Source: Myxococcales bacterium (GTDB taxonomy: Bacteria > Myxococcota > UBA4151). From it: a stretch of DNA of 39,468 nt. Location: the NCBI GenBank assembly GCA_002722845.1, contig PBND01000010.1, positions 1 through 39,468 of the forward strand, in the 5' to 3' direction. Positions 16,946 to 24,627 of this stretch are shown one piece after another; position 1 is the first letter of the stretch; every line of letters begins with the position of its first letter. The position numbers and the translations under genes are program-made. The notes under the pieces were generated by a model. The model ran no database searches. It was not told the DNA's origin and saw only the letters and a program-made list of their open reading frames with translations.

Positions 16946-18103
16946 CTAAGCAGTCACTTCAACGGTCGAGCCGTCTCGTAAAACTTCGAAGGGGCTGTCC
17001 TCTTCCCCCTCATCCCCATCATCCGACGGCGTCGAGTCGTCTCGCGACTCCTCCATGGGCCCCTCACTCACCCCCTCTTCCATCGAACTAAAATCATCGG
17101 TCTGGCGTAATTCGAGTGTGACATTTTCGCCACTGGCCTGAGCGAGGCTAAACTCGAGGCCCGGCAAGATATCCTGGAAGACACGAACGGCGTCTGCTCG
17201 CTCGACCTCCAACTGCATGATCAGCTCGCCGCCTCGCTGTTGGGCGCGGATTTGAATACGACCCAGTTCAGGTGGATTTAAGCGCAACTGTAAAACCTTG
17301 CCGGCGAGTTGTTGTAACTCGCCGCCACCGACCCGAAGAATGGCCTCGACCATGCGGGCTCGGTCGGCGCTCTGCGTTGGATCAACCGGCTGAATTGTTT
17401 CGTGAACCACCGTGGCTTGGAAGTTGGGCAGGGCAATTTTGCCCACGGCCACATCCAGCACTTTCGATACGGTCTGTTTCGAGGCCCCTTCCAATCCAGA
17501 CCCAGATGCTTTGGCGCCCGCGACTGGCGAAGCCACGGGCAGCTCAAGGACCTCTTCAACCGCTTGAACCTGAGCCAGTGGCGCAGCCGTTGGCGCCGCA
17601 AGTTCATCGATCACGAGACTGGCAGGAGCCGCCACAGATGGAGCGATAACCTGAGGACTTGGCGTCAGTGGTTTGACCTCTTTGGCGAGGGCTAACAAGC
17701 CCGCCTTTGGTAGGGTCTGCAGGGCCGGCTGGGCGGCCGTAGCGCCGAGATTAAGGACGGGCTGCTGAACGGCGGTTGGCCCTGGAAGCCCCAGACCATT
17801 AACGGCTTCTGAGTCGGCAGCCTCAGCATCGGCTGTCGCTCCTGCCTGCTCCTGGGATTCGCCATCTGGCGAGGCATCGGACTGATCTTCCGCCGCGCGC
17901 TCTTCGACAGCGCTTCCCTCTTCTGTTTCCGTGGTGGATTCCCGGGCAGTGACCTCCTCGGGGCCCTGGCTTTGCTCCTGGGACTCCTGGCGCATCACAT
18001 CATCAAACTTCTTTGCGTTGTCACGCACCGCGTCCCGCGCAACGACAGTTCGCTCGGCAACCGGGTGTTGGGGGGCCTGGGCCACGGGCAGAATTGCAGT
18101 CAT
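16946..18103 (-). CDS. fliK: Flagellar hook-length control protein FliK
   Basis: Molecular ruler that ends hook growth and switches export specificity; 385 residues, typical. The N-terminal two-thirds is low complexity, rich in Ala, Glu, Gln and Pro, as in the poorly conserved ruler part of FliK. The conserved C-terminal domain (about 250-345) has LQLRLNPPELGRIQIRAQQ, RGGELIMQLEVE and LPGLEFSLAQASGENVTLEL. The tail is acidic (Asp/Glu/Ser-rich). It starts with ATG inside an ATGA overlap with the upstream MotE-like gene and is followed by flgD 17 bases after its stop. The assignment rests on the C-terminal domain plus context. Confidence 0.92.
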   Translation of the reverse strand: MTAILPVAQAPQHPVAERTVVARDAVRDNAKKFDDVMRQESQEQSQGPEEVTARESTTETEEGSAVEERAAEDQSDASPDGESQEQAGATADAEAADSEAVNGLGLPGPTAVQQPVLNLGATAAQPALQTLPKAGLLALAKEVKPLTPSPQVIAPSVAAPASLVIDELAAPTAAPLAQVQAVEEVLELPVASPVAGAKASGSGLEGASKQTVSKVLDVAVGKIALPNFQATVVHETIQPVDPTQSADRARMVEAILRVGGGELQQLAGKVLQLRLNPPELGRIQIRAQQRGGELIMQLEVERADAVRVFQDILPGLEFSLAQASGENVTLELRQTDDFSSMEEGVSEGPMEESRDDSTPSDDGDEGEEDSPFEVLRDGSTVEVTA

Positions 18104-18768
18104 CGATTGTCCTCAACTTGCTCTAAGAGGCTCTCGATAAGCCCCTTCTTTCGGTCACTGATCTCCTCAGAGAGTCGGGCGGCAACCCGTCCAGGCAGCA
18201 GGTTCATCATGTTGGCCGCCACCTTTGGCTTCATCTGCAACATCATCTCCACAACCAATTCCCGGTCCATGCCCTGGATCGCTCGCGAAGCAGAGGCGGC
18301 TTGCATCTTCTCGTAGATCTTCACGAGCTTACGCAGCCGCTGGGCTCGAACCTTTGCTTCCGCCAGTTCCCTCTCCGTCAGTTTTTCGTCGAGTTGGCGC
18401 TGAAGCTTTAGTAATTCTTCTCGCTGAGCTGCGATTTGGCGCTGTAAATCCTCCAGGCGACGCCCCTCGGCATCTTGTCTCGCTGCCTTCTGTTTGAGCG
18501 CTAAGCTGCGATCAAAAAGATTCGCATAGACCTTCATTTGCTCCTCAGTCGGACGCCGAGGGCAACGGGTCTGAACCCGCGCTCTTTCGCTTTTGCGCAC
18601 GCGATCCCCGGAAGGGTCCCCCTTGGCGGGGGCTGTTTTACTGGCGCCTTTCGCTCCGGCCTTGGCCGGGGCCTTGGCTGCTGCCTTGGCCGGCGCTTTA
18701 GTTGCTCCTTTTTCCTGGGCAAAAGCGGAAGCAGAAAGAAGCAATACCAACCAAAGTGGGGTTCTCAT
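18100..18768 (-). CDS. MotE-like exported coiled-coil protein of the flagellar operon
   Basis: Predicted exported protein of 222 residues. A signal peptide (MRTPLWLVLLLSASAFAQ) precedes a Lys/Ala/Pro-rich low-complexity stretch to about residue 50. A long coiled coil (about 75-150, many Gln/Glu/Arg/Leu heptads) follows. The C-terminal helical module at about 155-220 (MDRELVVEMMLQMKPKVAAN, MMNLLPGRVAARLSEEI) is the MgtE-N-like domain of MotE proteins. MotE family members act in the periplasm with the stator protein MotB/MotC. It occupies the slot between fliI and fliK where fliJ is usual; it is not FliJ, which is cytosolic and lacks the MgtE-N part. It overlaps both neighbours by four bases. 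Confidence 0.8.
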   Translation of the reverse strand: MRTPLWLVLLLSASAFAQEKGATKAPAKAAAKAPAKAGAKGASKTAPAKGDPSGDRVRKSERARVQTRCPRRPTEEQMKVYANLFDRSLALKQKAARQDAEGRRLEDLQRQIAAQREELLKLQRQLDEKLTERELAEAKVRAQRLRKLVKIYEKMQAASASRAIQGMDRELVVEMMLQMKPKVAANMMNLLPGRVAARLSEEISDRKKGLIESLLEQVEDNR

Positions 18769-20090
18769 GGGGCCTCCGACACCAATTGCTGGAGGTGACT
18801 AAGGGTTTCCGCATAACTCTGATCTTCCGTAACCCCCTGCTGCAGAAAGGCCCGAAAAGCGGCTTCGTTATCCAAATAGAAGTCAACCTGAGGGTCTGAG
18901 CCCCGTGCATAGGCTCCTAAACGGACGAGGTCTGCGGTCACCTGGTACCTCGCCTGGACTTGGCGAAAGGTGTCCGCGGCTCTTTGCTGCTCCGGTGTCC
19001 GCACACTCCGAGCAAGACGACTCAGGGAGGCACCCACGTCAATGGCCGGCCAATGCCCCTCTTCGGCAAGAGCCCGACTCAGCACGATGTGACCATCGAG
19101 AACGCCTCGAACCGTGTCGGACACAGGCTCATCCAGATCATCGCCCTCAACCAAGACCGTGATGAGAGCCGTCAGCGAACCACTCGAATCGCTGTTGCCT
19201 AGACGCTCTAGCAGCCCGAGCAATGCGGTGAACACGCTGGGGGGATAACCCCGGGTGGCCGGCAGCTCCCCTGCCGCGAGTCCGAGTTCCCGACGGGCGT
19301 GGGCGTAACGGGTGACCGAATCCATCAAGAAGAGGACATTTTGACCATTGTCCCGGAGATCCTCGGCCAGGGTCACCGCGAGCTCCGCAGCCCGGATGCG
19401 CTCGAGGGGGGAGCGGTCTCCAGTGGCCACGACCAAGGCGCTGCGGGCCCGCCCCTCTGGACCAAGGTCCTCTTCGATAAAACTCCGCACCTCTCGACCG
19501 CGCTCGCCCACCAAGCCGATGACCACCACGTCGCATTCGGCATTGCGTGCCATCATGCCCATCAGGGTCGATTTACCCACACCACTGCCCGCAAAAATGC
19601 CCACCCGCTGCCCCTTACCAAGGGTGATCAAGCTATCGATGGCCCGAATTCCAACGGAGATTGGGGCGGTAATACGATTGCGCTGAAGGGGGTTGGGGGC
19701 ACGCCCTCTTAGGCTTCGCTGCCGAGCTGCGAGGATGGGTGGCCCGCCATCGATGGGCTGGCCAAAGGCATCGACGCTCCGACCGATAAATCCAGGCCCA
19801 ACCCCCACCCGGTGGCCTAGAGGCCGAATCTCCACTCGGTCACCGGCCCGAAGACCCTCGGGGTAGCTGTATGGCATCACCAGGCAACGGTCATTCTCAA
19901 AGCCAACGACCTCTCCCGTCATGGGCTCATCCGATGACCCGAGAAGGACCTGCTGGCCAACCGCTGCGCCGGGCAGATGGGCCACCGCCAATAGGCCCTT
20001 TAAGGTTTCCACCTGACCACAGCGTGGCACGGGCTCGCTGTTTGCGAGCACTCGATCCAGTTGGTCCAAGTTGAAGAGGCGAGGGATCAT
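18765..20090 (-). CDS. fliI: Flagellum-specific ATP synthase FliI (export ATPase)
   Basis: Hexameric ATPase that energises and organises substrate entry into the flagellar type III export gate; 441 residues, typical. The N-terminal beta-barrel (to about 100) is followed by the F1-beta-like catalytic domain. It shows the Walker A AGSGVGKST (167-175), VVIGLVGERGREV with the catalytic Glu, a Walker B segment in VLFLMDSVTRYAHARRE, and ATRGYPPSVFTALLGLLER. A C-terminal helical domain completes the protein. It differs from F1-beta by the FliI/YscN-type specificity segments. It is coupled by four-base overlaps to fliH upstream and to the MotE-like gene downstream. Confidence 0.97.
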   Translation of the reverse strand: MIPRLFNLDQLDRVLANSEPVPRCGQVETLKGLLAVAHLPGAAVGQQVLLGSSDEPMTGEVVGFENDRCLVMPYSYPEGLRAGDRVEIRPLGHRVGVGPGFIGRSVDAFGQPIDGGPPILAARQRSLRGRAPNPLQRNRITAPISVGIRAIDSLITLGKGQRVGIFAGSGVGKSTLMGMMARNAECDVVVIGLVGERGREVRSFIEEDLGPEGRARSALVVATGDRSPLERIRAAELAVTLAEDLRDNGQNVLFLMDSVTRYAHARRELGLAAGELPATRGYPPSVFTALLGLLERLGNSDSSGSLTALITVLVEGDDLDEPVSDTVRGVLDGHIVLSRALAEEGHWPAIDVGASLSRLARSVRTPEQQRAADTFRQVQARYQVTADLVRLGAYARGSDPQVDFYLDNEAAFRAFLQQGVTEDQSYAETLSHLQQLVSEAP

Positions 20091-20899
20091 GGCTCACCCG
20101 TCAGTTCCGAGAGGCTTGCCCCCACCCGCTGAAGCCGAGCGCTCAATGTGGCATCGAGACGTCCGGCCGCACTTTCGATGACGAGGTCTCCCCGTTGTAG
20201 CTCTGGGTCCGCTCGAAGCTGCAGCTTGAGCCCCGCGGGCAACTTACCAAGAACCTGAGGCCCCTTACTGCGCAGCAACTCATAATCCTTCTGGCTCAAA
20301 ACCAATGTGATCGAGCCGGAGAGTTGAGCCGCCTCGAGGGCACTGCGGATGAGGCCGACCAACAACTGGGGCCGGGTTTTGAGTTCGGCTCCTAGGATCC
20401 GCTCGGCAATCTTCACGGAAAGTTCCAGCAGATCGACTCGAGCTTGGTCCATCAGGCCAGCAACGATCGCATCTAATTGGGTGATGGTAGAGACCAGACG
20501 AGCACGCTCTGACTCCAAGACCTCGCTGGCTCGCCTTTCAACCTGTTCCTCCACAGCCTGAAGGACCAAGGCCTCAATCTCCTTTTCCCGCTCGGCCAGG
20601 GCTTCGGCCTGGGCCGCGAGTTCCTCCTCCCGAGTGTCTAGGGCTTGATTGCGGGCTTGTTGCTCCTCTTCTCGTGCATCGAGGCGCTCGGTTCGACCGG
20701 TCAATTGAGCTTCAAAGGATTCCGGGCGAATCAGCAGGGGAGACTCGGTGGGCACCCGGCCTTCGAGGCCGGTTTCCACCCGGTCAAATTGCACGGCAGA
20801 CACCTGGCCCGAGCCCTCAACCGCCTCCGAGAACAGCGTTCCCTCGACGGTTTTTATCTCGCCTTCCTCGAGGATCCCGCCTCGGCGCTCGTAGTCCAT
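20087..20899 (-). CDS. fliH: Flagellar assembly protein FliH
   Basis: Dimeric stator-like regulator of FliI that tethers the ATPase to the C ring; 270 residues, somewhat longer than in E. coli (about 228-235). The N-terminal half is a Glu/Ala/Gln-rich coiled coil (about 70-140). The C-terminal half matches the FliH/YscL/V-type-E family: DLLELSVKIAERILGAEL, then LVGLIRSALEAA, and DPELQRGDLVIESAAGRLDA. The ATG at 20899 lies two bases after the fliG stop. Position between fliG and fliI agrees with the standard order. Confidence 0.93.
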   Translation of the reverse strand: MDYERRGGILEEGEIKTVEGTLFSEAVEGSGQVSAVQFDRVETGLEGRVPTESPLLIRPESFEAQLTGRTERLDAREEEQQARNQALDTREEELAAQAEALAEREKEIEALVLQAVEEQVERRASEVLESERARLVSTITQLDAIVAGLMDQARVDLLELSVKIAERILGAELKTRPQLLVGLIRSALEAAQLSGSITLVLSQKDYELLRSKGPQVLGKLPAGLKLQLRADPELQRGDLVIESAAGRLDATLSARLQRVGASLSELTGEP

Positions 20900-20901
20900 G
20901 G

Positions 20902-21879
20902 CTAGACCATTTCCTCACCACCCAGGTCGATCTCACCACTCTCGCCTAAGCTCATGGCGATGTTGACGATTTTGCCTTGGGCCTCCTCAACATCCTTGAG
21001 GCGAGCCGGACCCATATTCTCTAGCTCTTCCTGCATCATGGCCGCGGCCCGCTGGGACATTCCCTTGTACCAGTGCTGGCGCATCTGCTCCGTTGATGTC
21101 TTGAGCGAGAGCATGAGCGTTTGGTTGTCCACATCCCGGTTCAAGCGTTGCATATCCCTTGGGCTCATCTTCAAGAGATCCTCGAAGGTGAACATCTGCT
21201 TGCGGATCTCCTCGCCCAACTCCACATCGGCATCGGAGATGGCGGCTAACAACTCATCGCGATCGTCCTTGCCCATGTTGATCAACACATTGGCAACGTA
21301 CTCTTTGCCGTCCATCTGACTTGCAGCGTAGTCGCCCAACTCCTCGCTGAGCACCCCATAGATCTCGCTAAGGACCTCGGGGCTGACCTGATCCAGCGTG
21401 GCCATTCTCAGAATAATATTCTGACGGGTATCCCGTTCCAAATGGACCAAAACGTGCCCCGCCTTCTCGATCCCCACGGTGTTGAGCACCGTGGCCACGG
21501 TCTGGGGTTGCTCCTTGCTGAGAATGCCCGCGAGCGCGACGGGATCGGTACGGGCGAGCCGCTCCCGAAAGACGGCCTGGAGATCGGGCTCCCGGAGCAG
21601 GCGAACTGCTTTTTCCTCGCCAAAGGCCCGAACGCTCAGCCGATACACGTAATCGTTCGAATCCTTCATCGTCAGCTCATTGGAAACCAGCTCACTAAAC
21701 TCATCGAGAACGGTCTCGGCCGTGTCCGGTGGCAAGTCCCCTAAGGTGCTGGCGGCAAGACCGATTCGAGAGACCTCGCCTTCTTTGAGTTGACCGAGGA
21801 CGTTGACGGCCGCCTCCTCCCCCATCGCCAGGAGCAGGATCGCCGCTTTTTGTGCGCCTTTTGGTTCATCCTCAGGCAT
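20902..21879 (-). CDS. fliG: Flagellar motor switch protein FliG
   Basis: Rotor protein that transmits torque from the stator and switches rotation; 325 residues, typical. The N-terminal FliF-binding domain opens GAQKAAILLLAMGEEAAVNV. The middle domain has KEQPQTVATVL, an EQPQ version of the usual EHPQ motif that contacts FliM. The C-terminal torque domain shows MFTFEDLLKM, AAAMMQEELENMGPARLKDV and EEAQGKIVNIA, with the charged helix residues present. Its first eight bases overlap the 3' end of fliF, indicating translational coupling in the standard fliF-fliG order. Confidence 0.97.
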   Translation of the reverse strand: MPEDEPKGAQKAAILLLAMGEEAAVNVLGQLKEGEVSRIGLAASTLGDLPPDTAETVLDEFSELVSNELTMKDSNDYVYRLSVRAFGEEKAVRLLREPDLQAVFRERLARTDPVALAGILSKEQPQTVATVLNTVGIEKAGHVLVHLERDTRQNIILRMATLDQVSPEVLSEIYGVLSEELGDYAASQMDGKEYVANVLINMGKDDRDELLAAISDADVELGEEIRKQMFTFEDLLKMSPRDMQRLNRDVDNQTLMLSLKTSTEQMRQHWYKGMSQRAAAMMQEELENMGPARLKDVEEAQGKIVNIAMSLGESGEIDLGGEEMV

Positions 21880-23479
21880 CGCTATGGACCTCGTCGCCTA
21901 ACCAAGACCTAATGATATCCGCGGCCCTTTGAGGGTCGTCTTGAGCCAACTCGATCAAGGCTTGTCTTTGCTCCATCAACTTCCGACTGCGAGCGTCTCG
22001 CTCCGCCTCTTCGAGGGCTTGAGCCACATCCTCAACGCTGCCAGGCAGAGCGGCTGCCTCCACCAACTCTGGCGAAATCTCTTTGAGTTGGCTGAGCAGG
22101 GGGCGAGCCACCAGGAACACGACGAGAAGGGCGATGACAACGGCAGCGACAGCCTGAATGATCGGTCCCATGCCGGTCATGCCCATACCAGCCCCTTCGG
22201 TGTTCATCTCCACCAACTGGGTGAAGGGAAGATTGACGACTTCAAGGGTATCTCCCCGCTTTTCGTCAATACCAGCAGCCCGGGAGACCAGTGCTTGGAT
22301 CTGCTTGAGTTCATCGGGGGTTCGAGCCTCATACTTGGGCGCCCCACCGGGAATCGGTGTGGTCTTCCCGTTAACAAGGACCGCTAAGGAGAGCCGGGTC
22401 AGGGTGGCTCCCCGTTGGCGGGTGACCTCCCGAACCTTGTCGATCTCATAGTTGATCCGCTCCGTTTGACGATCGGTGGAAGAGGCCCCCCCGGCGGCGG
22501 CAACCTGTCCCTGGGCGCCAGGCGCATTTCCGGCCTGGCCCGCAGCCCCACCAGGGGCATCTTTACCGGCGCCTTCGATCTCTCGCTTTTCTTGGACTCG
22601 CTCTTCACTGCGAGCGACCTGCTTTTCGGGGTCGTAAGCGTCCTTGTGTCGAGTCACCGCTGAGAAATCAAAGCTTGCCGCAACCTCGATGCGCACATTG
22701 TCGTGGCCGACGACGGGCTCCACCAGGCGGACCAAATCCCGTTCGAGGTTGGTCTCATACTGACGGACTAAGTCGTGGTAGCCGTCGATCATGCCCACCT
22801 CTTCATCGTCTCGGGCCCGCTTAAGGACCGTTCCGGCCGAATCGAGAATGGTGACATCCATGGGGGAAAGTCCCTCCACCGCACTGGCGATGAGTCGGGC
22901 GATCCCTTTCACGTTTCGCTGGTTCAGGGTGGCGGCATTGGAGAGCCGCAAAACAACAGAGGCAGAGGGGCGCTCCTCCTCCTCCTTGAAGAGTCGCCTC
23001 TTGGGCATCACCAAATGGACCCGCGCGGAGATCACCTCCTCAATACTTGCGATCGTCCGGGCAAGTTCACCTTCAAGAGCTCGCCTAAACTGCATATTTT
23101 GAACGAACTCGCTCATCCCCATCGTGTTCGACTCATCGAAGACTTCGAAGCCAACACCACTCCCCTTCGGCAGGCCTTCGCTGACTAATTCGAGGCGAAG
23201 TTGGTCCACTCGGGGAGGAAGCACCCGAACCGTACGCCCGCCGTCCGTGAGTTCGTAGGGCTCTTTGCGGTTGTCGAGGAACTTCGTAATCTCCTGGGCA
23301 TCCCGGGGCTCGAGTTCGGAGAAGAGTACATTCATTCGATCCGGTGCTTGTCCGAAAACGATGAATGCAAAGCCGCCCACGCAGAGAAAAACAAGACCCA
23401 GCAGCGCAAAGCGCTGCCGTCCGTTCATCTCGTCCCAAATACGGCGAAGCTGGGCCAGGTAATCCCTTAATGCGTCCAT
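21872..23479 (-). CDS. fliF: Flagellar MS-ring protein FliF
   Basis: Inner-membrane ring on which the basal body is built; 535 residues, typical. An N-terminal membrane segment (about 23-46, FALLGLVFLCVGGFAFIVFG) precedes ring-building motifs: YELTDGGRTVRVLPPRVDQLRLEL, then GLPKGSGVGFEVFD, FRRALEGELARTI and SARVHLVMPKR. A flexible Gly/Ala-rich periplasmic insert (about 300-340) and a second membrane segment (about 440-465) follow. The cytoplasmic tail (AADIIRSWLGDEVHSD) binds FliG. The ATG at 23479 lies 14 bases after the fliE stop. Confidence 0.97.
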   Translation of the reverse strand: MDALRDYLAQLRRIWDEMNGRQRFALLGLVFLCVGGFAFIVFGQAPDRMNVLFSELEPRDAQEITKFLDNRKEPYELTDGGRTVRVLPPRVDQLRLELVSEGLPKGSGVGFEVFDESNTMGMSEFVQNMQFRRALEGELARTIASIEEVISARVHLVMPKRRLFKEEEERPSASVVLRLSNAATLNQRNVKGIARLIASAVEGLSPMDVTILDSAGTVLKRARDDEEVGMIDGYHDLVRQYETNLERDLVRLVEPVVGHDNVRIEVAASFDFSAVTRHKDAYDPEKQVARSEERVQEKREIEGAGKDAPGGAAGQAGNAPGAQGQVAAAGGASSTDRQTERINYEIDKVREVTRQRGATLTRLSLAVLVNGKTTPIPGGAPKYEARTPDELKQIQALVSRAAGIDEKRGDTLEVVNLPFTQLVEMNTEGAGMGMTGMGPIIQAVAAVVIALLVVFLVARPLLSQLKEISPELVEAAALPGSVEDVAQALEEAERDARSRKLMEQRQALIELAQDDPQRAADIIRSWLGDEVHSDA

Positions 23480-23493
23480 GCGGTCCTAAATCC

Positions 23494-23781
23494 TCAGATC
23501 TGCATCCGGCTCAGGTTTTGGTAAGCATCGATGACCTTGTTCCTTACTTTGCTGACCATCCTTAAGGTCAGGTCAGCTCGTTCCAAGGCAATCATGGTCT
23601 CATGGACGGTGCCATTGCCCATCAATAACTTCGTGGCTTCCGCATCGGCCGCTTGGACCTTCCCGTTGGCGGCCGCCAACTTTTCACTCAACATCTCGGC
23701 GAAACTCGCCGGTCCATTTTCGGGCCTGAGACGCCCCTCAAGGGCTTGGACTCGTTGAACTTCAACACCTTCAATACGCAT
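23494..23781 (-). CDS. fliE: Flagellar hook-basal body complex protein FliE
   Basis: Small rod-base protein that connects the MS ring to the proximal rod; 95 residues, typical. The family pattern is clear in the C-terminal half: SFAEMLSEKLAAANGKVQ, then GNGTVHETMIALERADLTLR and MVSKVRNKVIDAYQNLSRMQ, ending at the last residue as in other FliE. The ATG at 23781 follows flgC by 13 bases, with GGAGG just upstream. The order flgB-flgC-fliE-fliF is the common one. Confidence 0.95.
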   Translation of the reverse strand: MRIEGVEVQRVQALEGRLRPENGPASFAEMLSEKLAAANGKVQAADAEATKLLMGNGTVHETMIALERADLTLRMVSKVRNKVIDAYQNLSRMQI

Positions 23782-23794
23782 TGCTCATTCCCTC

Positions 23795-24232
23795 CTAAGT
23801 GGCCAAGTCGAGGGCACGCTGTGCCATGGTCTTGACGGTCATCACCGCGTTTGCGGCCGCTCGGTAGGCGGTGCTGGCCGAGATCATATCCACCATTTCT
23901 TCCACAACCTGCACGTTCGGCATGGAAACGTAGCCATCCTCGTTGGCATCAGGGTGGCTCGGATCGAAGACCAAACGGGGCGGACTGTTATCAAAGGCGA
24001 TCCCCGTCGCGACCGGCTCGCGGATCGACATGCCCTCGTGGCGGCCGATCGGATAGCCGGCCTCATCTTTGAGGACTTCGGCCTTTTGGATCACCATCCG
24101 GCGACGGAAGGGGCCTCCGTCGTCCGTACGGGTCGTTTCTGCGTTGGCCAGGTTGGAGCTGGCGACGTTGATACGAGTCCGAGCTGCCGACATGGCCGAT
24201 GCATTAATTCGAAGTGCTGTATCCAGATTCAT
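23795..24232 (-). CDS. flgC: Flagellar basal-body rod protein FlgC
   Basis: Proximal rod subunit; 145 residues, typical. N-terminal rod helix: ALRINASAMSAARTRINVAS, then SNLANAETTRT. FlgC-type middle: YVSMPNVQVVEEMVDM; C-terminal helix: STAYRAAANAVMTVKTMAQRA. The ATG at 24232 shares one base with the flgB stop (TGATG), so translation is probably coupled. Confidence 0.97.
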   Translation of the reverse strand: MNLDTALRINASAMSAARTRINVASSNLANAETTRTDDGGPFRRRMVIQKAEVLKDEAGYPIGRHEGMSIREPVATGIAFDNSPPRLVFDPSHPDANEDGYVSMPNVQVVEEMVDMISASTAYRAAANAVMTVKTMAQRALDLAT

Positions 24233-24627
24233 CAGCGACCTCCAGAGATAGCATACGAGAGCATGCCGTGTTTCTTCTTCAAAACCTTCACCGCCGCCTG
24301 ATAGGCCAGGTTGTTCTGCGTCATCTTGGCGACTTCTCGATCTAAATCGACCAAGTTACCATTCTCCCCCGGCAGGCTGCCCGGATCGAAAACCAACTCG
24401 CCACCCATGCCCTGCTCGCCGGAAAGGACGCCGGTGCCGGCGTCGGGTAAGCGCAAATCTTCACGGGGCGGGACGCCGTTGATCATATCCCGAAGGGTTT
24501 GGTGAAACTTCAGGTCGACCGGGGTGTAGCCAGGGGTGTCTCGATTGCCCATATTGGCGATCAATACATTGGCTCGCTCAACGTAGAACCCGAGCGCTCG
24601 ATGGGTCAGATCCTCGATTTTTGTCAT
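24232..24627 (-). CDS. flgB: Flagellar basal-body rod protein FlgB
   Basis: Proximal rod subunit; 131 residues from the chosen start, typical. The ATG at 24627 (MTKIEDLTHRALGFYVERAN) is chosen because GGAGGG lies about five bases upstream and the family's N-terminal helix begins here; a longer reading upstream would overlap the TPR gene by about 90 bases. Motifs: NVLIANMGNRDTPGYTPVDL, FHQTLRD, and C-terminal DREVAKMTQNNLAYQAAVKV. It overlaps the end of the TPR gene by four bases (ATGA), so the TPR gene is translationally linked to the rod genes. Confidence 0.96.
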   Translation of the reverse strand: MTKIEDLTHRALGFYVERANVLIANMGNRDTPGYTPVDLKFHQTLRDMINGVPPREDLRLPDAGTGVLSGEQGMGGELVFDPGSLPGENGNLVDLDREVAKMTQNNLAYQAAVKVLKKKHGMLSYAISGGR

